The translations under genes were made by a program, and so were the position numbers. A stretch of 64,000 bases of DNA from JAWKRB01 sp041389885 (GTDB taxonomy: Bacteria > Myxococcota_A > Polyangia > Polyangiales > Ga0077539), in contig JAWKRB010000017.1 in NCBI GenBank assembly GCA_041389885.1, positions 116,885 to 180,884 of the forward strand, in the 5' to 3' direction. Each line of letters opens with the position of its first letter. Positions within the stretch are counted from its first letter, which is position 1. The notes under the pieces are model-generated. The model did not search any database, was not told where the DNA came from, and saw only the letters and a list, made by a program, of their open reading frames with translations. This document shows positions 14,931 to 23,688 of this stretch, one piece after another.

Positions 14931-17492
14931 CTAACCGTTCGGCGCTGTCATTGCATCCAACATTTCCGCGAGGGTCGTGACGCGCGGCGCCTCGCAGGCC
15001 GCGCACGCCTCCGCGGCGACCTCGAGGGCCGCGCGGGCGACGACCTCGCGCGGCGACGCGCCCGCGGGGGCGACGTCGAGCAGGGCGCGGAGCGACGCCG
15101 TGGGGTCGACGGGGGGGAGCGTTCGGGCGAGCCAGCGCCCCGCGTCTCGCGCCAGGGCGCCGCGCTCGTCGGAGGCGTCGCGCACGGCCTCGCGCACCGC
15201 GAGCTCGACCCACACCGCGCAGGGCGCCGTGACGAGCTCGCGCGCGCCGTCGCTCACGAGCCCCACGCTCGCGGCGAGGCGCTCGACCTCGTCGAGGCGC
15301 GGACGCAGCGCGCGCATCGCCCCCCGCGTCGCGCGCCACACCGACTCGGCCACGGCGTCGTCGAGCAGCGCGGCGACGTCGTCGGCCGACGCGCTCTTCG
15401 GCGCGCGCGCGTCGTCGCGCAGGGCCAGGGCGAGCTCCCTCCTCGCCGACTGCGCGGACTCTCGCAGGTCGTCGCGCAGCGCGTCGAGCTCCGCGCTCAG
15501 CGCGGCCCGCGACGCGACCGCCTCGCCCCGCGCGAGGCCCGCGGCGTCGAGGGCATCGCGGGCCGCCGCGAGGTCACGCTCCGCGCGGCGCGCCACCCTG
15601 GCGCGCTTCCAGCGGTCCCTGCGCTCGAGGACCTCGACGTCGAGCCACCGCTCGAAGACGCCCCACGCGGCGTCGCGCTCGCCCGCCTCCGCCGCGCGCA
15701 GGGCGGCCCGCGCAGACACCGCCGCGACGCAGGGCGCCAGCCCCCCCAGCGCGTCGTCGAGCGCGCCCGCCAGCTCCCCCCGCGACACCGCGTCGAGGTG
15801 GTCGGACTTGTTGAGCACCCCCACTGTGACGACGCCCGCCTCGCGCGCCGCGGCGAGGGGCTCGCGCTCCGAGTCCTTGCCCGCCTGCCTCGCGTCGAAG
15901 AGCCAGAGCGCGAGGTCGGCGAGCTCCATCGCGTCGCGCGCCGCGCGCTCGTGACCCGGGTCGCCCGCGTTGAACCCGGGCGTGTCGATCAGCTCCATCG
16001 AGGCCAGCCGCGTGAGCGGCAGGGTGACCTCCACGCGCCGCGTCGCGACGCCCTCCTCGCGGCGGCGCCGCACGACCGACGCCGCGTCGGGGACGGCGCA
16101 CTCGGTCACCGCCCCGCGCGCGTCGAGCACCCGCGCCAGGGCCTCGCCGTACCGCAGCCAGTGCACGCTCGCGGTGGTGGGGAGCACCCCCATGGGCGAG
16201 ACCTCCCGGCCCACCAGGGCGTTGACGAAGGTGCTCTTGCCCGCGCTGAACTCCCCGAGCACCGCGACCCGGAGGACCTCGTCGATCTCTCTGCGCCGCA
16301 GCGCGATCGCGTCGATGGCGGCCTCGGCGCCGGGCGCCCCGTCGAGGAGCGCGGGGAGCTCGTCGAGGCACCGCGTCAGCGCGTCGCCCCAGCGCGCGCG
16401 GAGGGCCGCGCGGAGGGCGTCCTCGGCGAGGTCGCGCACCACGTCGTCGCCCAGCGCCGTCGCCGCCGCGGAGGCGAGGGCGTCGAGGGGGCCCTGCGGG
16501 TCGTGGCGCAGCGAGGCCAGGGCGGTCACCGCGGCGGCGTGGGGCGCGTCGGGGCGGTCGGCGACCCAGCGCGCGGCGGTCTCGGGCGCGCCCCGCACCG
16601 CGGCTCGCACCGCGAGGGACCACAGCGCCGCGGGCACCTGCTCCGCCGAGACCCCCGCGAGGTGCGCCCCCACGTCCTCTCCGCGCTCCTCCGCGAGCAC
16701 CGCGCGGGCGACCGACGACACCACCTCGCCGGCCCCGGCGAGGAGCCGCGAGAGCCCCGCCACGTCGCCTTGCCTCGCGAGGATCCCCGCGAGGCGCGCG
16801 AAGGCGATGGGGTCGTCCCCCGCGATCCACGCGCGGCGCAGGCACGAGACGGCGCGGGGTATGTCTCCGAGCGACTCGGCGAGGCCGCCCACCCTCGCGT
16901 TCGACGGCCCGTCCGCCGACGAGAGCGCGGCGCTCGCGCGGTCGAGCATGGCGCGGGCGCGGGGCAGGTCCCCGCGGGTCACGGCGTCTTCGCCCAGCAT
17001 GGCCCAGGCCCGCGCGAGCGAAGGGTCCGCGAGGGTGGCGGTGCGGGCGTACCGAAGCGCGAGGGAGAGGTCCCACGAGGCCAGCGACTCGGCCCCGCGG
17101 AGCATGCGCTCGGCGATGCCCCGGTCGGTCACCCGGAGCCGCGCGCGGAGGTGGGCGTCGAGCTCGGCCACCCGCGACGCCGGCCCCTGCGCGGCGACCA
17201 GCTCGGCCATGCGCGAGAGGAGGTCGGCAGGGAGCACGCGCTCGGCGGCGACGGCGTCGAGGGCGGCAAGGGCGTCGAAGGGGCGCGCGAGGGCGACCAG
17301 GGCGTCGCACTGCAACGCCAGCGCCCGGAGGTACCCCGGCGCGAGGGACCGGGCCTGCTCGGCCAGGCGCAGGGCCGGCTCCGGCGCGTCGGCGCGCAGC
17401 AGGGCCTCCCCCCGGCGCGCGAGGGCCACGGCCTCGTCGGGGGCGGGGATCACCTGGTCGAGAAAGCGCTCGAAGCGGTCGAGCAGCGCCAT
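14931..17492 (-). CDS. Dynamin-like large GTPase with N-terminal TPR-like repeats
   Basis: An 853-residue protein. Residues 1 to about 390 are Ala/Leu-rich helical repeats of TPR type (for example YARTATLADPSLARAWAMLG). A GTPase domain follows with P-loop GEFSAGKST near residue 412, switch-II DTPGFNAGDPG near 503 and NKSD near 560, then a long helical region. The GEFSAGKS signature and a G3 motif reading DTPG are characteristic of bacterial dynamin-like proteins, which remodel or protect membranes. I see no clear membrane helix, although a hydrophobic paddle could exist. Its closeness to rpoN (38 bp) suggests read-through. The partner and membrane are unknown. Confidence 0.82.
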   Translation of the reverse strand: MALLDRFERFLDQVIPAPDEAVALARRGEALLRADAPEPALRLAEQARSLAPGYLRALALQCDALVALARPFDALAALDAVAAERVLPADLLSRMAELVAAQGPASRVAELDAHLRARLRVTDRGIAERMLRGAESLASWDLSLALRYARTATLADPSLARAWAMLGEDAVTRGDLPRARAMLDRASAALSSADGPSNARVGGLAESLGDIPRAVSCLRRAWIAGDDPIAFARLAGILARQGDVAGLSRLLAGAGEVVSSVARAVLAEERGEDVGAHLAGVSAEQVPAALWSLAVRAAVRGAPETAARWVADRPDAPHAAAVTALASLRHDPQGPLDALASAAATALGDDVVRDLAEDALRAALRARWGDALTRCLDELPALLDGAPGAEAAIDAIALRRREIDEVLRVAVLGEFSAGKSTFVNALVGREVSPMGVLPTTASVHWLRYGEALARVLDARGAVTECAVPDAASVVRRRREEGVATRRVEVTLPLTRLASMELIDTPGFNAGDPGHERAARDAMELADLALWLFDARQAGKDSEREPLAAAREAGVVTVGVLNKSDHLDAVSRGELAGALDDALGGLAPCVAAVSARAALRAAEAGERDAAWGVFERWLDVEVLERRDRWKRARVARRAERDLAAARDALDAAGLARGEAVASRAALSAELDALRDDLRESAQSARRELALALRDDARAPKSASADDVAALLDDAVAESVWRATRGAMRALRPRLDEVERLAASVGLVSDGARELVTAPCAVWVELAVREAVRDASDERGALARDAGRWLARTLPPVDPTASLRALLDVAPAGASPREVVARAALEVAAEACAACEAPRVTTLAEMLDAMTAPNG

Positions 17493-17560
17493 GGCCGAGA
17501 GGGAGTATCACGGAAGTCGCGCCGCGCCCCCCGCGGTGGTACTGCGCGACCGCAGCGTCG

Positions 17561-19216
17561 ATGCCCGACACGCCCCCCCCCAGCACCCGCGGCGAACGCG
17601 CCAACGCGCGCATGGCGCTCCTCGCGGTCGGCACCCTCGCGTCGCGCGTCCTCGGGATGCTCCGCGAGACGCTCATCGCCGCGACCTTCACCGTCGCCGA
17701 GACCGACGCGTTCTTTCTCGCCTGGCGCATCCCGAACGCGCTGCGCTCCCTCCTCGCCGAGGGGGCCCTCTCGACGGCCTTCGTGCCGGTGTTCTCCAGC
17801 ACCCTCGAGCGGGGCACCGCCGCCCCGGGGGAGCCCTCCCCCGACGGCCCCGCCGGGGAGCACCACGACGCCCTGCGCGAGGCCGTGGCGAGGGTGCGAG
17901 GGGCCTCCCTGGCGGTCCTCGTGCCCCTCTCGGTGCTCGGGGTGCTCTTCGCGCGGCCGCTCACCCGGCTCCTCGCGGGTGACTTCCGCGGCGACGCCGC
18001 GCAGTTCGAGCTCGCGTCCACCATGCTGAGCTGGCTCTTTCCCTACATCTTCTTCATGGGAAGCGCCGCTGTGGGCATCGGCGTGCTCCAGTCCTACGGG
18101 AGGGTCGCGGCCCTCGCCTTCGCGCCGGCGCTGTTGAACGTGGCCTTTCTTCTCGCGCCCTTCGCCTTCGTGCCGGTGGCGGTGAAGCTGGGCCTCCCGG
18201 CGGTCACGGGTCTCGCCTGGGGCGCCCTCCTCGGCGGGGCGTTGCAGCTCCTGGCGCTGGTGCCCTCGCTGCGGCGCCTGGGGATGCTCCCCCGCCCGGT
18301 GCTCGACCTGGGTCACCCCGCGGTGCGCCGCATCGCCGTGCTGATGGGACCCGGGCTCCTGGGCGTGGCGATCTACCAGGTCGACGTGGTGCTCTCGAAC
18401 CGGCTGCTGGCCTCGCTGCCGCACGGCGCGGTGAGCTTCTTCAACTACGCCCAGCGGGTGGCCGACATCCCGCAGGGGATCTTGATCCTCTCGATCGCCA
18501 ACGGGTTCTTGCCCGACCTGTGCCGCGCGGTCTCCGCGGGCGACCGCGGGGACGCGTCGCGGCTGCTGGGCCGTATGCTGCGCCTGGCGGCCTTCGCGTC
18601 GATCCCCGTGGCCGTGCTCCTGGCGACCTTCGGCGAGGCGCTGGTGCCGGTGATCTACGGCTACGGTCGCTTTCGCGAGCTCGGGCCGCAGGGCGTGGCC
18701 GAGGTGGTCTCGTCGCTGCGCTGGCAGAGCGCCAACGTCGCGCTCCTGGCCTTCGTGCGGCAGCTCACGGCGACCTACAGCGCCGCGCAAGACACCCGCA
18801 CGCCGGTGCTGGTGAGCGCCATCGACCTCGGGGCGTTCATCGCCCTCGCCCTCGCGCTCCGGGGTCCCATGGGCCACGCGGGCGTCGCCGCGGCGATCAC
18901 GGGGTCGACCCTGGTGCAGCTGGTGTTCCTCGCCCTGTGGATCTCGCGCCGGGTGCCCCTCCCCTGGCGCGAGGTGACGCCCACGGTGCTCAAGGTCCTC
19001 GTCGCGTCGGCGCCGGTGGCGGCGCTGTCGCGGGTGGCCGTGGCCTCCCTGCCGCTGCACGGAGACGGCTTCAGGCCGAAGCTCCTCGCGGTGGCATGTG
19101 CGGTCGGGCTCGGGACGGTGTATCTCCTCGCCGCATGGCTGCTTCAGATCGAAGAGGTCGCGGCGGTGCTGGCGCGGTTCACCCGGCGCCTGCGCCGTCG
19201 CCGCGGGACTGCCTGA
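17561..19216 (+). CDS. murJ: Lipid II flippase MurJ
   Basis: A 551-residue multi-pass protein of the MOP/MATE superfamily. The N-terminal signature TLASRVLGMLRETLIAATFT, then DAFFLAWRIPNALRSLLAEGALSTAFVPVF, is characteristic of MurJ, including the conserved Arg residues in the first helices. About 14 hydrophobic segments follow. It moves lipid II from the cytoplasmic to the periplasmic face of the inner membrane for peptidoglycan synthesis. It is slightly longer than E. coli MurJ because of a Pro/Gly/Glu loop near residue 90 and an Arg-rich tail. The start is ATG 17561, divergent from the GTPase gene. The stop overlaps the next frame. Confidence 0.93.
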   Translation: MPDTPPPSTRGERANARMALLAVGTLASRVLGMLRETLIAATFTVAETDAFFLAWRIPNALRSLLAEGALSTAFVPVFSSTLERGTAAPGEPSPDGPAGEHHDALREAVARVRGASLAVLVPLSVLGVLFARPLTRLLAGDFRGDAAQFELASTMLSWLFPYIFFMGSAAVGIGVLQSYGRVAALAFAPALLNVAFLLAPFAFVPVAVKLGLPAVTGLAWGALLGGALQLLALVPSLRRLGMLPRPVLDLGHPAVRRIAVLMGPGLLGVAIYQVDVVLSNRLLASLPHGAVSFFNYAQRVADIPQGILILSIANGFLPDLCRAVSAGDRGDASRLLGRMLRLAAFASIPVAVLLATFGEALVPVIYGYGRFRELGPQGVAEVVSSLRWQSANVALLAFVRQLTATYSAAQDTRTPVLVSAIDLGAFIALALALRGPMGHAGVAAAITGSTLVQLVFLALWISRRVPLPWREVTPTVLKVLVASAPVAALSRVAVASLPLHGDGFRPKLLAVACAVGLGTVYLLAAWLLQIEEVAAVLARFTRRLRRRRGTA

Positions 19217-19884
19217 TCGCAGAGTTCGTCGCCGAGGCCCGCCCCGGCAGCACCCTCCCCTCGCCCACCCTCCCCGAGCTGGCCTTCGCGGGCCGCTCGA
19301 ACGTGGGAAAGTCCACCCTGCTCAACCGCATCTGCCAGCGCAAGGGGCTCGCGCGCACCTCGCGCACGCCGGGGTGCACCCGGGGCGTGGTGATCTACCG
19401 CTGCGGCCTGCGCGACGGCACGAGCTTTCACCTCGCCGACCTGCCGGGGTACGGCTACGCCGAGCGCTCCCGCGACGAGCGCCGGGCCTGGGCCGGACAC
19501 ATCGAAGACTTCGTGCAGCGCAGGGCCTCGCTGTGCGGCGTGATGATCCTCGTCGACGCGCGCCGAGGCCTCGAAGACGAGGAACTCCAGCTCATCGACT
19601 GGCTCCGGGCGATCAACCGGCCCTACGCCATCCTCGCCACGAAGATCGACAAGGTCCCCAGGAGCGAGCGCGCGAGGGCCCTCGCGACGATTCGCAAGCA
19701 GGCCCGAGCCGAGGTGCTCGGGACCTCGGGAGAGTCGGGCGAAGGCCGCGACGAGCTCATGCGCCACCTCGTGCGCATGCTCCCCCACGAGCCGCCGTCG
19801 GCACATCCAGGCACAGACCCCATCCCAGACGAGCCCTCGACGCACTCCACCGACACAGGAGTGGCACAGCCTCCGACTTTGTGA
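19213..19884 (+). CDS. engB: EngB/YihA-type ribosome-biogenesis GTPase (start codon uncertain)
   Basis: About 223 residues. The GTPase motifs are clear: GRSNVGKSTLLNRI (P-loop), the SRTPGCTRGV switch, DLPGYGYAERS and TKIDKV (G4). EngB binds GTP and is needed for large-subunit assembly. Family members begin about 25-30 residues before the P-loop, but here no ATG, GTG or TTG lies in frame at that point. The frame is open upstream inside murJ. A CTG at 19213, or an ATC at 19216 within the murJ stop (CTGATC), would give the expected length. This may be a rare start or an error that has altered an ATG. The last 45 residues are low-complexity (Pro/Ser/Thr/His). Confidence 0.85.
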   Translation: MIAEFVAEARPGSTLPSPTLPELAFAGRSNVGKSTLLNRICQRKGLARTSRTPGCTRGVVIYRCGLRDGTSFHLADLPGYGYAERSRDERRAWAGHIEDFVQRRASLCGVMILVDARRGLEDEELQLIDWLRAINRPYAILATKIDKVPRSERARALATIRKQARAEVLGTSGESGEGRDELMRHLVRMLPHEPPSAHPGTDPIPDEPSTHSTDTGVAQPPTL

Positions 19885-19949
19885 GGGTCTTCTGCGCGGC
19901 GCTTGGACATTGCGTTGACGCGTGGTGATCGCTGTTCGAGGATGCCGTC

Positions 19950-20831
19950 ATGCTCCTCAGACTGCTCGCGCCTCTGACGGTGGCGGCGTTCACGCTCTTC
20001 GCCACCGCGGCGATGGGCGCGGGCGAGCCACAATTTCGCATGCCCGTGCGCATCGTCGACGTGCGCGGCGCGACGTCGCTGGTGTCTCGCGGCGCGGCGG
20101 TGCTCGACGCGCGCGACGCGGCGTCGTTCGCGCAGGGGCACATCCCCGGCGCGCAGCTCTACGCGTGGCAGTCGTTCACGGGCGACGGCGCGGCGCGGGG
20201 GCGGGTGCATGACGACCTCGAGGAGGTCGCGCGCATGCTCGCGAAGCTCGGGGTCGACACAGGGCGGCCCGCGTTGGTGTACGGCGCGATGGCGAAGGGG
20301 TGGGGTGAAGAGGGGCACGCGGCGTGGCTGCTGCTGCTCCTCGGGCACCCCGACGTGGCCGTGCTCGACGGGGGCTTCCCCGCGTGGCGGGCGGCGGGGA
20401 GGCCGGTGGTGAACGCCACCGCGCGGCCTCGACCGGGCGCCTTCGAGGCGCGCGCGCGGCGGGAGCTCATCGCCAGCGCAGACGACGTGCGCCGGGCGAA
20501 GCAGGTGCTCGACGTGCGATCGAAGGCTGAATTTCACGGGGCGACGCCCAACGGCGAGGCGCGGGGCGGGCACGTGGCCGGGGCCCAGCACCTCGACTGG
20601 CGGGTCCTGCTCGACGAGGGCGGACGCGTGGTCTCGAGCGCGCGGCTGGCGCGCACGCTGAGCGACCTGGGCGTCGACCCGGCGGGCGAGATCATCACCT
20701 GCTGCAGCGGCGGCGTGCGCAGCGCGTTCGTCGCGACGGCGCTGCTCTCGCGGGGAGTGACGCGGGTGCGAAACTACGACGGGTCCATGGCGGAGTGGTC
20801 GGATGACCCCAGCCGCCCGATGGCGCGGTGA
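19950..20831 (+). CDS. Exported two-domain rhodanese (thiosulfate sulfurtransferase)
   Basis: A 293-residue protein with a signal peptide (MLLRLLAPLTVAAFTLFATAAMGA), hence periplasmic. Two rhodanese domains: the first (about residues 30-145; VLDARDAASFAQGHIPGAQ) has a loop, VYGAMAKGWGEE, lacking the catalytic Cys; the second (about 155-290; VLDVRSKAEFHG) has the active loop CSGGVRS with catalytic C252. This inactive-active arrangement is standard for thiosulfate and mercaptopyruvate sulfurtransferases. It transfers sulfane sulfur to cyanide or thiol acceptors. GAGG lies eight bases before the ATG. Its stop overlaps the GTG start of the following kinase (GTGA), so the two are co-translated. 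Confidence 0.88.
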   Translation: MLLRLLAPLTVAAFTLFATAAMGAGEPQFRMPVRIVDVRGATSLVSRGAAVLDARDAASFAQGHIPGAQLYAWQSFTGDGAARGRVHDDLEEVARMLAKLGVDTGRPALVYGAMAKGWGEEGHAAWLLLLLGHPDVAVLDGGFPAWRAAGRPVVNATARPRPGAFEARARRELIASADDVRRAKQVLDVRSKAEFHGATPNGEARGGHVAGAQHLDWRVLLDEGGRVVSSARLARTLSDLGVDPAGEIITCCSGGVRSAFVATALLSRGVTRVRNYDGSMAEWSDDPSRPMAR

Positions 20832-22564
20832 CCCCCTCGCACGCCCCCGCCGGGCGGCCCTACCGCTGCCCCAATTGCGGCGAGCTCTTCTCCCCGGGCG
20901 CGCTGCGTTGCCCCCGCGACGGCGCGCTCCTCGGCGAGCGCGCCGACCCGCTGCTGGGCGCCGTCCTCGCCGGGAGATACCGCATCGCGGGACGTCTCGG
21001 CCGCGGCGGAATGTCCCTGGTCTACCTCGCGCGCCACGTGGTCATCGACCGCCTCGCCGCGGTGAAGGTGCTTCGCCGCGACCTCTCCGCCGACCCCGCG
21101 CAGCGCGAGCGCTTCTTGCGCGAGGCGCAGGCGGTGAACCGCATCCAGCACGAGAACATCGTCGACGTGACTGACTACGGCGAGACCTCCGACGGCGTGG
21201 TCTACCTCGTGATGGAGTACCTCCCCGGCGAGAGCCTCCTCGGCGCGATCTGCAGCGGCACCCTGCCCGTGCTCCGCGCGCTCGACATCGCCCGTCAGAT
21301 CGCCGCGGGCGTGGGACACGCCCACGAGATGCGCGTGGTCCACCGGGACCTCAAGCCCGACAACGTGCTCCTCGTGCCCCGGCCCCGCGGGCGAGAGATC
21401 GTGAAGGTGCTGGATTTCGGCGTGGCCAAGGTGCTCGACGAGCCCTCGCTCACGCTCAACCGAAGGGTCTTTGGAACGCCTGGATACATCGCCCCGGAGT
21501 ACGCCGCGGGCGTCGGTCTCAGCACCCGCTCCGACCTCTACGCCATCGGCGTCATGCTCTACGAGATGGTCACCGGCGCCCTGCCCCACGAGGCCTCGCA
21601 CCCCGGCGAGATGCTCCTCCGCGCCGCCACCGAGCCCCCGATCCCGCCGAGGGACCGCGTGCCGACGCTGCCCGTGGAGGTCGAGGCGATCATCCTGAAA
21701 TGCTTACAGAAGTCTCCTGACGCGCGGCACCGCGACGCGTTTCACCTCATCGAGGACCTCGACGAGGCGCGACGTCGGCTGCGGCTTGATCCGGCGGCGG
21801 CGGCGGCGCCGTCCTGGCACGGCGTGGCGCTCTCTGGCTCACTCCATGTGCCGGGGGTGCTCGTGGTTGAAGACGCGCCGACTCGGGTGCAGGAGGCCCT
21901 CGACGAGGACACCACCCGGCGCACCGTGCCCACCTCGAGCGGGTCCGAGCCACCGCTCGCGAGCGCCGTGCCGCCGGCGACGGCCTACTGGGAGGGCGTC
22001 GTCGCGTCGCTCCGCGCGCGGGCGGCGGCGCAGTTCTGGGGCGACGAGGTCGCGCGGGAGCTCGACGCGTTGGAGGAGACCCTGCGAGCGCTGGCCGACG
22101 CGTCGGACCGGGCCGAGCTCGACGGCGTGCGCCTCCTCGGGATGGAGGCGCGAGGGCGAGAGATGCGTCACGAGTCCGGGCGGGCCAAGGACGAGCTGGC
22201 GGCGGCGCTCTCGGGCCGCGCCCGCGCGGTCGAGCGGGTGCTCGCGCGGCGGGCCTCCCTCGCCGGTCGCCTCGCGAAGAGCGAAGACGAGCTGAGCGTG
22301 TGGGAGCTCGCGGCCTGCGATCACCTCCTCGGCGAGCTCGACGCAGAGCGCGAGGAGCTCGCCGCCGCGCTCGCCTCGCGCGACCTCGAGATCGAGGCGA
22401 TGAACGCCGCGCTCGAGCAGGAGCACGCCGCGCTGCGCGGAGAGTTCGCGGGGCACGTCGAGGCCCAGCGGCGAGCGTTGCGAGCGCTGCGGGAGGGGGC
22501 CGCGCGCATCGAGGCGCGCATCGGCGCGACCGGGCCCCGGGGGCCCGCCGAGCAACCCCGTTGA
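20828..22564 (+). CDS. Ser/Thr protein kinase with N-terminal zinc ribbon and C-terminal coiled coil
   Basis: A 578-residue soluble kinase starting at GTG. The N-terminus holds a zinc-ribbon-like CPNCG (C14, C17) and CPRDG (C28). The kinase domain (about 50-315) has LGRGGMSLVY, K80, HRDLKPDN with catalytic D174, DFG with D196 and a GTPGYIAPEY activation segment, so it should be active. Residues about 390-570 are Glu/Ala/Arg-rich and strongly predicted coiled coil, probably for oligomerisation or partner binding. There is no membrane segment. It overlaps the rhodanese gene by 4 bp, an unusual pairing that may reflect simple operon packing. Substrates unknown. Confidence 0.92.
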   Translation: MTPSHAPAGRPYRCPNCGELFSPGALRCPRDGALLGERADPLLGAVLAGRYRIAGRLGRGGMSLVYLARHVVIDRLAAVKVLRRDLSADPAQRERFLREAQAVNRIQHENIVDVTDYGETSDGVVYLVMEYLPGESLLGAICSGTLPVLRALDIARQIAAGVGHAHEMRVVHRDLKPDNVLLVPRPRGREIVKVLDFGVAKVLDEPSLTLNRRVFGTPGYIAPEYAAGVGLSTRSDLYAIGVMLYEMVTGALPHEASHPGEMLLRAATEPPIPPRDRVPTLPVEVEAIILKCLQKSPDARHRDAFHLIEDLDEARRRLRLDPAAAAAPSWHGVALSGSLHVPGVLVVEDAPTRVQEALDEDTTRRTVPTSSGSEPPLASAVPPATAYWEGVVASLRARAAAQFWGDEVARELDALEETLRALADASDRAELDGVRLLGMEARGREMRHESGRAKDELAAALSGRARAVERVLARRASLAGRLAKSEDELSVWELAACDHLLGELDAEREELAAALASRDLEIEAMNAALEQEHAALRGEFAGHVEAQRRALRALREGAARIEARIGATGPRGPAEQPR

Positions 22565-22617
22565 AGTCCCGTGCGTGCTTCGGGTAGGGTCGGGGCGTGG
22601 TGCACGGGAGTCGAGTG

Positions 22618-23685
22618 ATGGTCCCTCCGCGGCGAGTCGCAGGTCTCGCGTTCGCCCTGGGTGTTTCGGTCGCGCTGCCGGCGGGCGCGCAGCAGCAACC
22701 CCCCGCGCAGACCGCCGCGCCCACGGGCGACGCCGCGCTCGTCGAGGCCCGCAGGCTCTACGACGAAGGTCGCGCGCACTTCGACGCGGGCCGCTTCGTC
22801 GAAGCCCTCGCCTCCTTCGAGCGCGCCTACCTCCTCCGCTCGAACCCCGTGGTGCTGGTGCCTGTGCTGGAGTGCCAGGAGCGCCTCGACCGCGTGGTCG
22901 ACGCCATCTCGACGATCGAGCGCTACCTCCGCGAGCGCCCCAACGCCCCCGATCGCGCGCGAATGAACCAGCGCCTCGAGGTGCTCCGCGCGCGCCCCTC
23001 CCGGGTGATCGTGACGAGCACCCCGCCCGGCGCGCGCATCGTCCTCGACGGCCGCGAGCTCGCGCAGAGCACGCCCGCGACGCTGCTGATGGCGCCGGGG
23101 CGGCACCGGCTCCTCGTGACCGTCGGCGAGCAGCGCGGCCCCGAGCGTGAGGTCGACGCCCTCCCCGGCGGCAGCCAGGAGCTGGCGCTCTCCACCACCG
23201 ACGGCCCCGCGACCCCGCCCGCGACCCCGCCCCCATCGACGGTCGCGACGACGACGCCCGACCCGACGCCCCCGGCGCCCCCCGTCGCCGCCACCCCCGA
23301 GGTGGCCCCCACGCCGCCCCCCGAGGCGCCGCCCCCCGCGGCGCCCGAGGCGCCCGCGCGTCGTCACACGACCTCGCCCGCGGTGTGGGTCGCCGCTTCA
23401 GCGGGCGGCGTCGGCCTCGTGCTGGGAACGGTCTTCGGCCTCATGGCCCTCTCCGACGCCAGCGCCTACGACCAGTCCCCCAGCCTCGAGCTCTACGACC
23501 GCACGCGCACCAACGCGCTCGTGTCGGACGTGGGCTTCGGCGTCGCGGTGCTCTCCGCGGCGGTCGGAGTGATCGTCTACTTTGCAGATCGCGGCAGTTC
23601 TTCGGAGCGTCCGAACCGGGCGCTGCTCCGAGCCCCCGCCCCCCGGTGGTCGGCCTCTCCGGCTGGATTTCGGGTGAACTTCTAG
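22618..23685 (+). CDS. Exported TPR-PEGA domain membrane protein
   Basis: A 355-residue protein with signal peptide VPPRRVAGLAFALGVSVALPAGAQ. A TPR-like helical segment (ARRLYDEGRAHFDAGRFVEA) spans about residues 40-120. A PEGA-type beta domain follows (VIVTSTPPGARIVLDGRELA), then a Pro/Thr-rich linker and two hydrophobic segments (VWVAASAGGVGLVLGTVFGL and VGFGVAVLSAAVGVIVYF). This layout is common in Myxococcota beside kinases and is thought to act at the envelope. The function is unknown. I prefer ATG 22618 (GGGAG seven bases upstream) over GTG 22597. It follows the kinase gene by 53 bp. Confidence 0.8.
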   Translation: MVPPRRVAGLAFALGVSVALPAGAQQQPPAQTAAPTGDAALVEARRLYDEGRAHFDAGRFVEALASFERAYLLRSNPVVLVPVLECQERLDRVVDAISTIERYLRERPNAPDRARMNQRLEVLRARPSRVIVTSTPPGARIVLDGRELAQSTPATLLMAPGRHRLLVTVGEQRGPEREVDALPGGSQELALSTTDGPATPPATPPPSTVATTTPDPTPPAPPVAATPEVAPTPPPEAPPPAAPEAPARRHTTSPAVWVAASAGGVGLVLGTVFGLMALSDASAYDQSPSLELYDRTRTNALVSDVGFGVAVLSAAVGVIVYFADRGSSSERPNRALLRAPAPRWSASPAGFRVNF

Positions 23686-23688
23686 GTC

